A stretch of 64,000 bases of DNA from assembly GCA_910575835.1 (NCBI GenBank), contig CAJTGB010000003.1, positions 1 through 64,000 of the forward strand, given 5' to 3'. The position numbers were made by a program, and so were the translations under genes. Positions 7,002 through 15,858 of this stretch are shown one piece after another. Origin of the DNA: Lachnospiraceae bacterium (GTDB lineage Bacteria; Bacillota; Clostridia; Lachnospirales; Lachnospiraceae). The notes under the pieces are model-generated. The model searched no databases and had not been told where the DNA came from. It saw only the letters and a program-made list of their open reading frames with translations. The number at the start of each line of letters is the position of its first letter. Position 1 is the stretch's first letter.

Positions 7002-9110
7002 TCAATATTTCATCTGAAATACCCGTGCGCTCACCGCTTCCGGCAGTTCGACCGTAAGCTCTCCCGCTTCCTTATTCCATCTCCACTTACAGTCCCCCGT
7101 CTTCGGATACCCGCATGTCACCTCCACATCCTTCCCCTTAAGATGCTTCACCGGGATCGACGTCACGGCAAACTGGCTGTTCCGTCTCCATACGGCCAGA
7201 TAATCCTTCCCCGGCGTGCGAAGCCCTAGACTCACCCAGGGGTCCTTATATGCCGAGATCCCAAGAGGCCAGTACGGCAGCGATACCTTGATATCTCCCC
7301 GGATCGATTTGTAGAATTCAAGCGCCTCTTTCACACAATCCATCCGCTCTTCACTAAGTTCTGCAAGATGGCCGCTTTGATGGATGCGCAGAAGGATCGC
7401 ATTTACCATATTATAGATAACCTCTTCCCTGTTCCCTTCGGTCAGCGGATAAGACCAGATCGCCGACTGCTCCGGCGTCAGCGCAGACGGTGAGTTGGCC
7501 GCGATCGTCGCATACCGCACATAATCCTCCTGGTCGCTGGTGGACTGGATGCTGTAGCGGGATAACATGGCGTAGTCCATCCGAAGGCCCCCGGACGAAC
7601 AGTTCTCGATGATCAGATCAGGGTATTTCGCAAATATTCCGTCAAGCCATGCAAGATAAGCCCGGTTATGTAACAGAAGCCCGTCGCCGAAGCTGTCCGC
7701 GTTAAGCTCCGTCCCGATTCCCGGCTCAATATTGTAATCCATCTTAATATAGCCTACGCCGTACTCATTGACCAGACGGTCTATGACCTCCGTTGCATGC
7801 TCCCGTACTTCCGGGTTCCGGTAATCAAGCTGATAACGGCTTCTGTCGTAGACCTTCTTCCCATGCCGGATAAAATACCAGTCATCCGGCACCCTGTCAG
7901 CCTTGGGGCACTTGATTCCCATGACTTCAAGCTCCAGCCATACTCCCGGAATCATTCCCTTGCTTCGGATATAATCCATCACTTCCTTAAGACCGCCCGG
8001 AAACCGCTTCTCAGAAGGAAGCCACTCACCGACTCCGTCCCACCAGTAGCCGTCCGAATACCAGCCGCAGTCTACACAGTAATACTCGCACCCGGCTTCC
8101 GCCGCCTTATCGATCAGCGGGATCTCCTTTTCTGTAGTCGGATCGCCGAAGAGACAGTTCATATAGTCGTTGAAGATAACCTTCAAGTTTTCATTATCAT
8201 CATTGACACGGCGGATCGCCCGGCGGTACTTCGTCAGTTCTCCCATAGCCTCGTCAAATCCTCCCGCACAGCTTCCCACACTCACCGGAACCGTAACGAA
8301 GGTCTCTCCCGGTTTCAGGTTCTTCCACCAGTGATTGTGATGTTCCGTCGGGCCGCTTAATTTCAGGTACACATGCCCGTCCTGATCGCTGATCTCCCAG
8401 TACCAGGAACCGTTATGCTCAATCTGCCAGAACAGCGCCGAATTCGTCTCCAGATTCTCAATATATCCCATAGGGAGATATTCTTTCGCAGACCAGTTGC
8501 CGGTATTGCCGATCTCGATCGCTTTTGAAGAACGGTACATTCCATATGGCTGGGACATAGACAGGCCCAATTCCTTGAGCAGATATGAATTCCAGTGCAG
8601 CTCCTTCTGCCATGCATTGTGGGGGATATAGAGCTTAAGCTTCTCATCAAAATCCTTAAGTCCCTCTTTCTCTATCCCATTTAAGGCAAAGGAAGATACA
8701 TATTCCAACCCCTGAGCCTCATCACCTGTATTCGTCACTTCTGTCCAGGAACGGACTGCCGCGATCCCGTCATAGAACTGCACGTGGCTCACTGCCAGGA
8801 TCTCTGTCTCCCGATCTTCTGTTAAGACTTCGATCTTGCGCCCCTTCTCATTCCTGTAATCCCTGAAATCCTTATACTTCATACGGTATCCGGGCGCCGT
8901 CTGGATGTATTTCGATCCATGCCGCTCTCCTACCCGGTCCTGCCCGGATATCAAGATCTCCACCGGATAGAAGGACTGCGTCCCCGTATCCGATGTAAGA
9001 TCCGCCTCATCAAAAGGAAGCGCCGAGAAATGCAGCAGCTTGATCTCATTTTGATCCGTGAGCTCCCACACCATGTTAAGTCCATTCTCACATATCTCTA
9101 TCCGTCTCAT
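7002..9110 (-). CDS. Alpha-galactosidase, glycoside hydrolase family 36
   Basis: The 702-residue protein is a cytoplasmic GH36 enzyme, expected to remove terminal alpha-1,6-galactose from raffinose-family sugars or galactomannan fragments. It has an N-terminal beta-sandwich, then a (beta/alpha)8 barrel with the nucleophile motif in YIKMDYN and the acid/base aspartate in STSDQEDYV. The CVDCGWYSDG and SSGGLRMDY segments are also typical of the family. There is no signal peptide, in keeping with import of intact oligosaccharides by the ABC transporter encoded just upstream. AAAGGAG precedes the ATG. It is the last gene of a binding-protein, two-permease, hydrolase operon. Confidence 0.9.
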   Translation of the reverse strand: MRRIEICENGLNMVWELTDQNEIKLLHFSALPFDEADLTSDTGTQSFYPVEILISGQDRVGERHGSKYIQTAPGYRMKYKDFRDYRNEKGRKIEVLTEDRETEILAVSHVQFYDGIAAVRSWTEVTNTGDEAQGLEYVSSFALNGIEKEGLKDFDEKLKLYIPHNAWQKELHWNSYLLKELGLSMSQPYGMYRSSKAIEIGNTGNWSAKEYLPMGYIENLETNSALFWQIEHNGSWYWEISDQDGHVYLKLSGPTEHHNHWWKNLKPGETFVTVPVSVGSCAGGFDEAMGELTKYRRAIRRVNDDNENLKVIFNDYMNCLFGDPTTEKEIPLIDKAAEAGCEYYCVDCGWYSDGYWWDGVGEWLPSEKRFPGGLKEVMDYIRSKGMIPGVWLELEVMGIKCPKADRVPDDWYFIRHGKKVYDRSRYQLDYRNPEVREHATEVIDRLVNEYGVGYIKMDYNIEPGIGTELNADSFGDGLLLHNRAYLAWLDGIFAKYPDLIIENCSSGGLRMDYAMLSRYSIQSTSDQEDYVRYATIAANSPSALTPEQSAIWSYPLTEGNREEVIYNMVNAILLRIHQSGHLAELSEERMDCVKEALEFYKSIRGDIKVSLPYWPLGISAYKDPWVSLGLRTPGKDYLAVWRRNSQFAVTSIPVKHLKGKDVEVTCGYPKTGDCKWRWNKEAGELTVELPEAVSARVFQMKY

Positions 9111-9133
9111 TTTATTTCTCTCCTTTCATATAT

Positions 9134-9976
9134 CTACCCCTTAACGGAACCGCTCATCAAACCTGCCAGGAAGTATCTCTGCAGGAACAGGAATATCAGC
9201 GTCACCGGGATCACCGCGATCACGGAACCTGCCATCAGACCGCCCCAGTCGATCGTATTAGCGCCCTTAAACAGCATGATCGCCGGCGTCAGTGTACGGT
9301 ACTGGTCTGTAGAGATGAATATATATCCGAACATGAATTCATTCCACGCATTGATAAATGCATACAACCCTGTCGATACCAGGCTTGGAATAGACAGCGG
9401 CAAGATAATCTGCAGGATCGTCTGCGTCTTGCTGCAGCCGTCGATCTCCGCGGCCTCTTCAAGCGCGAGGGGAACCGTATCGAAGAAGCTGCTCATCATA
9501 AAGGTACACAGCGGAATAACGAAGGTCGTATACGCCAGGATCAACGACATATAGGATTCCAGTACATGCAGTCTCTGCATGATCAGATACAGCGGAACTA
9601 AAAGCAGCACTCCGGGAATCATCTGCGACAGCATCATGGCAAGGTTCGAAACCTTCACAAGCTTCATCTTAAAATACCTGCTCAGCGCATATCCTGCCAA
9701 TATGGCGACGATCATTGACAGCACACATGCCACCACAGACACCAGCAGACTGTTCTTGATATAATTCAGAAATCCTACGTCAAACAACACTCTCTTGAAA
9801 TTCGCAAGCGTCGGCTCCGCAATCATGAAAGAAGGCGTCGCCGTACGGATCTCGGTCTTAGGCTTCAATGCAGAGATCACCATCCATACAAACGGGAAGA
9901 TACAGTATAAGGAAAATACTGTCAACAACACATAAGTAACCACCTGGGCAATACTGCGGTTTCTTTTATTCAACAT
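9134..9976 (-). CDS. Carbohydrate ABC transporter permease, MalG type
   Basis: The 280-residue membrane protein has six hydrophobic segments and the EAA loop 'LEEAAEIDGCSKTQTILQ', where the ATPase docks, as in MalG/UgpE-type permeases. It forms the second half of the sugar translocation channel with the gene at 9993-10901. No ATPase gene is present in the operon, so a shared MsmK-like ATPase encoded elsewhere must energise it, as is common in Firmicutes CUT1 systems. An AAAGGAGAG site precedes the ATG. Confidence 0.9.
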   Translation of the reverse strand: MLNKRNRSIAQVVTYVLLTVFSLYCIFPFVWMVISALKPKTEIRTATPSFMIAEPTLANFKRVLFDVGFLNYIKNSLLVSVVACVLSMIVAILAGYALSRYFKMKLVKVSNLAMMLSQMIPGVLLLVPLYLIMQRLHVLESYMSLILAYTTFVIPLCTFMMSSFFDTVPLALEEAAEIDGCSKTQTILQIILPLSIPSLVSTGLYAFINAWNEFMFGYIFISTDQYRTLTPAIMLFKGANTIDWGGLMAGSVIAVIPVTLIFLFLQRYFLAGLMSGSVKG

Positions 9977-9992
9977 CTCGCTCTCTCCTTTC

Positions 9993-10901
9993 CTACGCCA
10001 TATCTTCGCTGAGCTGCGATCTCTTGCGGTAATAGAAGATAAACAGTATCACCATAACCGTAAACATCATGGTAGACAGTGCAGACGCCGCTCCTACGTC
10101 GAATTTGCGCATAGAATAGCGGTAGATCATGACCGGAAGCGTCTCGGTCGCATAATTGGGGCCGCCCTCTGTCATAACCCAGATAAAGTCGAAGTTCACT
10201 GCCGTCCAGATCACGTGTATGAATAAGATGACCAGCGATACCGACCGAAGCTGCGGCAGGGTGACGCTGAAGAACCTTCTGAACATCCCCGCCCCGTCAA
10301 TAGACGCCGCTTCCGCCAGATCTCCCGGAATCGACTGCATCGCTGACAGGAAGGAGATCGTATAGTACGGGAAGCTCCTCCAGATATTGACAAATATCAC
10401 CGTCGCAAGGGCATACTTCGAATCTCCCAGGAAATTAATAGACTCGTTGATCAGCCCCATATTCTTCAGCAGATAATTCACGATACCGAATTCCGGGTTC
10501 AGCATCCAGTCCCAGGTCATACCTGCCACGATGATCGGCACCAACCAAGGAATAAAGATACAGGTTCGGAATATTGCCCGTCCCTTAAACTTCTGGTTCA
10601 GCAGTACGGCAGTGACCATTCCCATCAGATATTCTCCTGCGACAGAGAATATTGTCCAGAGGAATGTATTCCTGACTGCCTGCGCAAAATGCTCGTCCTC
10701 TATAAATGTTTCAAAGTTCTCAATTCCTGCAAAACCGCTCATGGATTTGTTGATCAGGTGTACATGGCTGAATGCGTCATGGACGACCTTCCCCAATGGA
10801 AATGCAATCAATAATGCCAGGAAAATCAGCGCCGGCAGCAGCATCACAAATGCGGTGCGCATTTTTCTCTGGTCTCGTGTCATTTTGGATGACGTTTTCA
10901 T
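9993..10901 (-). CDS. Carbohydrate ABC transporter permease, MalF type
   Basis: The 302-residue protein has a cytoplasmic N-terminus, six membrane segments and the EAA motif 'LAEAASIDGAGMFRRFF'. This matches the MalF/UgpA type of CUT1 sugar transporters. It pairs with the MalG-type protein 16 bp downstream. GGAGGG precedes the ATG. The substrate is probably an alpha-galactoside because the operon ends with a GH36 enzyme; that is inferred from context. Confidence 0.9.
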   Translation of the reverse strand: MKTSSKMTRDQRKMRTAFVMLLPALIFLALLIAFPLGKVVHDAFSHVHLINKSMSGFAGIENFETFIEDEHFAQAVRNTFLWTIFSVAGEYLMGMVTAVLLNQKFKGRAIFRTCIFIPWLVPIIVAGMTWDWMLNPEFGIVNYLLKNMGLINESINFLGDSKYALATVIFVNIWRSFPYYTISFLSAMQSIPGDLAEAASIDGAGMFRRFFSVTLPQLRSVSLVILFIHVIWTAVNFDFIWVMTEGGPNYATETLPVMIYRYSMRKFDVGAASALSTMMFTVMVILFIFYYRKRSQLSEDMA

Positions 10902-10932
10902 ATCTTCCCTCCAATTCTCTCAGTTATGGAAA

Positions 10933-10967
10933 AAGGGGCTGCTGCAATCCTTCTGCAGCAGCCCCTT
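10933..10967 (-). terminator. Partial terminator between binding protein and permease genes
   Basis: A perfect 14-bp GC-rich stem (10933-10946 with 10954-10967, loop of seven) is followed on the minus strand by four to five T's (10929-10934). Such hairpins after the first gene of sugar ABC operons stabilise or partly terminate the message, so that more binding protein than permease is made. Confidence 0.7.
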
Positions 10968-10991
10968 CTTGCCGGATTTAACTGATCCTGT

Positions 10992-12296
10992 CTATTCGCT
11001 CAGCTCTCCTGTATCCTCCAAAGAGCTGTTTACCGCATCACACAGCCATTTTGCTGTCTCTTCAGGAGATTCTCCTTCCTGAAGGACCTTCGCCATAGCG
11101 TCCTGCATTGCCTGTGTCACACCGCCCAAGGTTACCGGCGGGAATGTGATACCAGTATCGGACAATGCCTGGAAGTCTTTGCTCCACTTGCTGTCTGTAG
11201 TTACGTCTGAACGAGGAGATCTGTCAGGAAATCCTGCTTCCTGCCATTCCTTGCTGCAGAATGCACATGCCAGATCAAAAGCTTCTTCTTTGTTCTTGCT
11301 GTCAGACAGGATGAAGAGAGGTTTACACTCCATATATGTAGCAGCATGTCCGTCTGACGGATACGGGATCGGTGCAACCACTACGTCTTTCATGGTCTCC
11401 GCATTGCCTTCTTCTCTCTCTGCAAGCCAGTTTCCTGTTACATAAGAACCTACGATACCTGTTGCGAAGTTCTCGTCTGTCTCTTCCCAGCCCCAGTTCT
11501 TGCAGTTCTCATCGATGATTCCCTTGTCAACCAGGTCCTTGTAGAACTGGAATACCTTTGCCACGTTTTCAAGCTCTTCTTCATTGTCATTCCAGGTACA
11601 TTTGTATTTCCCGTCGTCCTGCGCGGATGCGATCTCCAGGTCATACTGAGCCAGATATACCAGAAGTTCCTGAGCTGAACGCACACCTGTGCAGGCAAGC
11701 TCTGTCGGATACTGTCCGTTCTTCTCCTTGTAATCCGTTAATTTCAGCAGATCTTCCCAGGTAGCAGGCGTCTCAACATTCGCTTCCTTGAACTGATCCT
11801 CATGTACCAGATACGCACGAACCGTCATCTCATACGGGATTCCTACGATCTTATTGTCAATGGTCATAGCATTGACAACAGCGTCCGACAGAGCGCTCTT
11901 ACCATCCCATCCCTCAAAACGGTCAGTCAGATCTTCAAGGATCCCCATATTGTAGAACTCGCCTACATACTCTGGAAGTCCCCAGATCAGATCCGGGACA
12001 TTGCCGCCGGCTGCTGCCGTCAGGATCTTCTCATGAAGCATATCGTAAGTGAAGTTAGTCTGGTTTACCTTATTGCCAGTCTCTTCCTCCCACTTCGCGA
12101 TCTGCTCTGTACCGGCCTTCTGCGTATCTGCTCCGTCTGTCCAACAGGTCCACAGCTCTACCGTCTTGCCGCCGTCAGAGGAAGCTTCCCCGTCTCCGCC
12201 GCCGTTAGAAGAACCGGAATCACTGCCGCCGGAACATGCCGCCATGGAAAGTACCATCGCCCCGCACAATAACGCTGCAATCAATTTTCTTTTCAT
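10992..12296 (-). CDS. Sugar ABC transporter solute-binding lipoprotein
   Basis: The product of about 434 residues begins MKRKLIAALLCGAMVLSMAAC, a lipoprotein signal peptide with Cys21 as lipid anchor, followed by a Gly/Ser-rich flexible linker. The rest matches family 1 extracellular solute-binding proteins (MalE/UgpB-like), including the LWTCWTDG opening strand. It captures the sugar outside the membrane and delivers it to the two permeases downstream. The start is placed at 12296 because AAAGGAGG lies nine bases upstream; the frame is open a little further. The short palindrome at 12313-12331 lies just before this site. Confidence 0.9.
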   Translation of the reverse strand: MKRKLIAALLCGAMVLSMAACSGGSDSGSSNGGGDGEASSDGGKTVELWTCWTDGADTQKAGTEQIAKWEEETGNKVNQTNFTYDMLHEKILTAAAGGNVPDLIWGLPEYVGEFYNMGILEDLTDRFEGWDGKSALSDAVVNAMTIDNKIVGIPYEMTVRAYLVHEDQFKEANVETPATWEDLLKLTDYKEKNGQYPTELACTGVRSAQELLVYLAQYDLEIASAQDDGKYKCTWNDNEEELENVAKVFQFYKDLVDKGIIDENCKNWGWEETDENFATGIVGSYVTGNWLAEREEGNAETMKDVVVAPIPYPSDGHAATYMECKPLFILSDSKNKEEAFDLACAFCSKEWQEAGFPDRSPRSDVTTDSKWSKDFQALSDTGITFPPVTLGGVTQAMQDAMAKVLQEGESPEETAKWLCDAVNSSLEDTGELSE

Positions 12297-12312
12297 AATC
12301 CTACCTCCTTTA

Positions 12313-12331
12313 ATGTAGAGCATCTCTACAT
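12313..12331 (-). promoter_or_regulatory. Short palindrome before the sugar operon
   Basis: Arms ATGTAGAG and CTCTACAT (8 bp each, 3-bp centre) lie directly upstream of the AAAGGAGG site of the binding protein. It could be an operator or a 5' leader hairpin. A clear -35/-10 pair was not found in 12332-12412, which would fit an activator-dependent (YesN) promoter. Confidence 0.4.
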
Positions 12332-12412
12332 TTTGTATGAGATGAGGATAATATGATTTTATTTTTTAATCAACATTTCTGATTCCGATTCTTAAATTCC
12401 CACCACAAGATA

Positions 12413-13987
12413 TTAAAAAACCCCGTTTTCTTTCCTGTTCTTCTTATATTCGGTCGGCGTATCCCCGTAGTACTCTCTGAATTTTTCTACGAATGACTTC
12501 ACATCCTTATACCCGACCGCACTCGCCAGATGGTAGGAGGTGACGTCAGATTCCATCAGCAGCTTGCCCGCCGCCTTCATGCGCACCTCGATCAGATAAT
12601 TCTTGAAGTTCTGTCCGGTCTCCTTCTTGAAAAAGGAACTGAAATAATAAGGGTTCATGTACACCATATCCGCGATCTTCCCAAGCCGGATATCCTCCGC
12701 GTAATGTTCCCGGATATAGTATTTTACCTGCCGGATCACGTCCTTCTCCTTGACGTTCTCCTGGGATAATATCTCGTCAATGAACCACTGCAGGTTCTTC
12801 CTGATAAATATCCTTAATTCCCGGTACGTGTTCACCTGCCGGATATTAGATACGAACGTCTCATAACTCTTCCTGTCCTTCTCCGCCGGCTTCGTGTACT
12901 CCTGTATCTCCCGCAGCAGATCAAGCAGCATGGCAACACAGCGGTTCTCCGCCGCATACCGGTTCCCGTAATGCAGATTCTCTATGATATCCATCAGCTC
13001 TTTCAGACAGTCCTTCCACTCCCCGCTCCTATGAAAAACCGCCTGTCTCATTCTTCCGTAGCACGCTGTATAATCATCGAAGGATGAATGAAACTCTCTC
13101 GATATCTGATCGTAACGGATCACCTCCTCCTCGCAGAAATAATAGAGCTGACAGGAGAACTTCGCCGTCTTATAGGCATATTTCAACTCACTGATCTGCT
13201 TCGCCGTCCTGCCGATCCCGACGACCAGACCGACATGATACTGTTCCCTGATCCACCGTCTGATCCAGGATATCTCCTCTTCAATGGATCCTTCATCATC
13301 TCCCAGAAGAATCAGATTGTCGATATCCGTATCCCTCTTGATCACAAATCCATTCTTATTCTGTTTCAAATGCTCATGGATCTTCTGAAATATGGTAAAC
13401 CGCATCAGTTCGAACATATTCTGATCCTCCAGGCGCGCGGCGAAGGAAGGCGGAAGCATCAGGCTGATCCCGGCAAATACCTTCCCCTGGATCTCGATGC
13501 CGATCTCCTGAAAATGCTGATACAGATTCCTGGATTCGTATTCGGAATTGATCTTCTTAAAGACCTGCTCCACATCATTCTTCTCTGCCTGCCAGTATTC
13601 CATGGGATGATCCGCCCTTAACATCTGCTCCGCCCTGGTGATGGCATGCTCCAGCTCTTCCTTCCCCACCGGCTTTAGCAGATAATCCACGGCCTCCCTG
13701 CTGAGCGCAGTCTTCACGTAATCGAACTCCTGGTAGCCGCTCAAGAAGATCACCTTGACATTCCAGTGATTCTTCCGTATCTCTTCGATGACATCCAGTC
13801 CTGTCATCTTCGGCATCGCCACATCCGAGATGATGATATCCGGCTGAAGCTTCCTTACCTTCCCAAGCAGCTCCTCCCCGTCGCACGCATCCGCGATAAC
13901 CTGGGCGTCCAGCTTATCCCACGCGATCAGCTTCTTAAGTCCTCTTATGATCACCGGCTCGTCATCTGCCAGTATGATTTTAAACAT
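12413..13987 (-). CDS. AraC-type response regulator (YesN-like)
   Basis: The 524-residue protein has an N-terminal receiver domain with acidic pocket ADDEP (residues 7-11), phospho-acceptor Asp55 in IISDVAMP and Lys in LLKPVGK. A long central region follows, and then a C-terminal AraC double helix-turn-helix ending 'YKDVKSFVEKFREYYGDTP'. It is the partner of the YesM-type kinase upstream and presumably activates the adjoining sugar operon. Its start overlaps the end of the kinase gene by 8 bp, so translation is likely coupled; AGGAGG precedes the ATG. Confidence 0.9.
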   Translation of the reverse strand: MFKIILADDEPVIIRGLKKLIAWDKLDAQVIADACDGEELLGKVRKLQPDIIISDVAMPKMTGLDVIEEIRKNHWNVKVIFLSGYQEFDYVKTALSREAVDYLLKPVGKEELEHAITRAEQMLRADHPMEYWQAEKNDVEQVFKKINSEYESRNLYQHFQEIGIEIQGKVFAGISLMLPPSFAARLEDQNMFELMRFTIFQKIHEHLKQNKNGFVIKRDTDIDNLILLGDDEGSIEEEISWIRRWIREQYHVGLVVGIGRTAKQISELKYAYKTAKFSCQLYYFCEEEVIRYDQISREFHSSFDDYTACYGRMRQAVFHRSGEWKDCLKELMDIIENLHYGNRYAAENRCVAMLLDLLREIQEYTKPAEKDRKSYETFVSNIRQVNTYRELRIFIRKNLQWFIDEILSQENVKEKDVIRQVKYYIREHYAEDIRLGKIADMVYMNPYYFSSFFKKETGQNFKNYLIEVRMKAAGKLLMESDVTSYHLASAVGYKDVKSFVEKFREYYGDTPTEYKKNRKENGVF

Positions 13988-15836
13988 GCTCTTCCTCCTC
14001 TGTCACCGATACGCTCCCCCTGTTCTCTTCTCTCATCACCGGCAGACTGTATTTGACGATCGTGCCGATCCCTTCATAGCTTACGATCTCCATCCCGTAC
14101 TCCTCCCCAAGGATCAGCTTGATCCTGTCATGGGCGTTCTTTAAGCCGATGCTCGCTTTCTTGCTTCTCGGATGCTTCACGGTCTCTTTGTTCTCCAATA
14201 CCTCCCGTACCTCACTGAGCCTCTGCGGCGTCATACCCTGACCGTTATCCATGATACTGATCAGCAGCCGTTCACCCTCTATCTGCACATTGACTGCGAT
14301 GATACCGCTCTCTTCCTTCGGGCGCAGCCCATACTTGACAGAATTCTCTACCACAGGCTGCAGGATAAGCTGCGGCACCCGAAGAGACAAGAGCTCTTCA
14401 TCTACATTTACCTCGAGATCGAACCGGTTCTCATAACGGACGCGGACGATCTTGAAGTAATTCTCCACATTCTCGATCTCATCCCTCAGCGTGACGATCT
14501 CCCGCGCCCCTCCGATCAGGTATTTCAACTGCCCCGACAATCCGTCCAGAAGCCCCGCCGTCTGGAAATCATCATTCATCACCGCCGTCATACGTATCAC
14601 ATCCAGCGTATTGTACAGATAATGGGGCTGGATCTGCGTCTTTAACGTCTCGATCTCAGCCTCCCTCTGACGGATCTCCGCTATGTAGACCTTCTTGATA
14701 TGCCCCTGCAGATTCTCCGTCATCTGGTTCATTCCTCTGGCCAGGAATCCGATCTCATCATTGGAATATACCTCCACCCTTGTATCCAGTTCCCCGTTCT
14801 GCACCTTCTCCATCGCTGTTTTGAGCTGCAGGATCGGTTTGTTGGTCTTCTTCGAATAGAAATAATAGAGAATCAGAAGCAGGATCACGCTGATACAGAT
14901 GATCAGTATAGTATTGCTTCGTATCTCCCGGTAGCTGTTCTCCAGATTGTATCTGGGGATCTTGTGGATCACCATCCAATCCGTTCCCTCGATATAACTG
15001 TAGATATAATACATCCCGTCCGCGATCACATACTGATAATTCTCATCCATTTCCGGCAGATACCCTTCAAGCTTCCCTAATGTCTGGTTCGTCTTCCCCG
15101 AATCAGGATGATAGACATAGACCTTCTCTTTCCGGTCTACGATATACATCTCGCTTCCCTCGTTCAGTTCCGTCTCATTGACCACATCCGACAGCGCCTT
15201 TATATTGACGTCGATATACAGGGTTCCGATCACCTCTTCGTCTGCAGACTGTATCGTCTTCGTATTCCTGATATTTCTCGCAACCGTAAAATCAAGCCTC
15301 TGAGGATAATAGTAATAATCCGTCAAATGGGTCGGGATCAACTGAGGCTGTTTCAGCTCCCGGTCATAATACTGCCCGTTCCACCTCGCGGCAGCCTCCG
15401 CCGCAAGCACTGCTTCAGACGAACGGACAACCGAATACTGCCTGCCGTCCACCGTAATAAAAAATACATGGTCAATATACGGGTTCCGGTACAGGATCGA
15501 CTCCAGAATCCCTGACATCATCACCGTCCTGCGCTTCTCCTGTATCGAATCATCCTCCATCAGCTCATAGAAATAATCATAACCCGTAATCCGGTATTCA
15601 TACAGATAATTCGTGTTATCCACCATATCCCCATAGATACCCTCTACCCCTCTGCCGACAGACAGCGTGATCCGGTACATATTGGACAGAAGATTCTCCT
15701 TAATCGATTCCGCATATGCATTATAGATCGCAATTCCCATCACCAGCAGCGGCAGGATCCCGATCAGGATCAATACGGCTACGGATTTTATAAACAGGCT
15801 GACAAAGGGTCTCTCACGGCCGTCTCTGTACCTCAT
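13980..15836 (-). CDS. Sensor histidine kinase (YesM-like)
   Basis: The product of about 618 residues has an N-terminal membrane segment, a large extracytoplasmic sensor region, a second membrane segment (LIICISVILLLILYYFY), a HAMP linker, the His_kinase core motif QIQPHYLYNTLDV with its phosphorylatable His, and a C-terminal ATPase with DNGQGM. This is the YesM/LytS-type architecture that senses sugars outside the cell. The frame is open upstream to 15878, but the ATG at 15836 has a GGGAGG site nine bases before it, and using it removes an overlap with the preceding gene. It forms an operon with a binding lipoprotein and YesN. Confidence 0.9.
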   Translation of the reverse strand: MRYRDGRERPFVSLFIKSVAVLILIGILPLLVMGIAIYNAYAESIKENLLSNMYRITLSVGRGVEGIYGDMVDNTNYLYEYRITGYDYFYELMEDDSIQEKRRTVMMSGILESILYRNPYIDHVFFITVDGRQYSVVRSSEAVLAAEAAARWNGQYYDRELKQPQLIPTHLTDYYYYPQRLDFTVARNIRNTKTIQSADEEVIGTLYIDVNIKALSDVVNETELNEGSEMYIVDRKEKVYVYHPDSGKTNQTLGKLEGYLPEMDENYQYVIADGMYYIYSYIEGTDWMVIHKIPRYNLENSYREIRSNTILIICISVILLLILYYFYSKKTNKPILQLKTAMEKVQNGELDTRVEVYSNDEIGFLARGMNQMTENLQGHIKKVYIAEIRQREAEIETLKTQIQPHYLYNTLDVIRMTAVMNDDFQTAGLLDGLSGQLKYLIGGAREIVTLRDEIENVENYFKIVRVRYENRFDLEVNVDEELLSLRVPQLILQPVVENSVKYGLRPKEESGIIAVNVQIEGERLLISIMDNGQGMTPQRLSEVREVLENKETVKHPRSKKASIGLKNAHDRIKLILGEEYGMEIVSYEGIGTIVKYSLPVMREENRGSVSVTEEEEHV

Positions 15837-15858
15837 TCCACGATCCCTCCCTTGTGCG

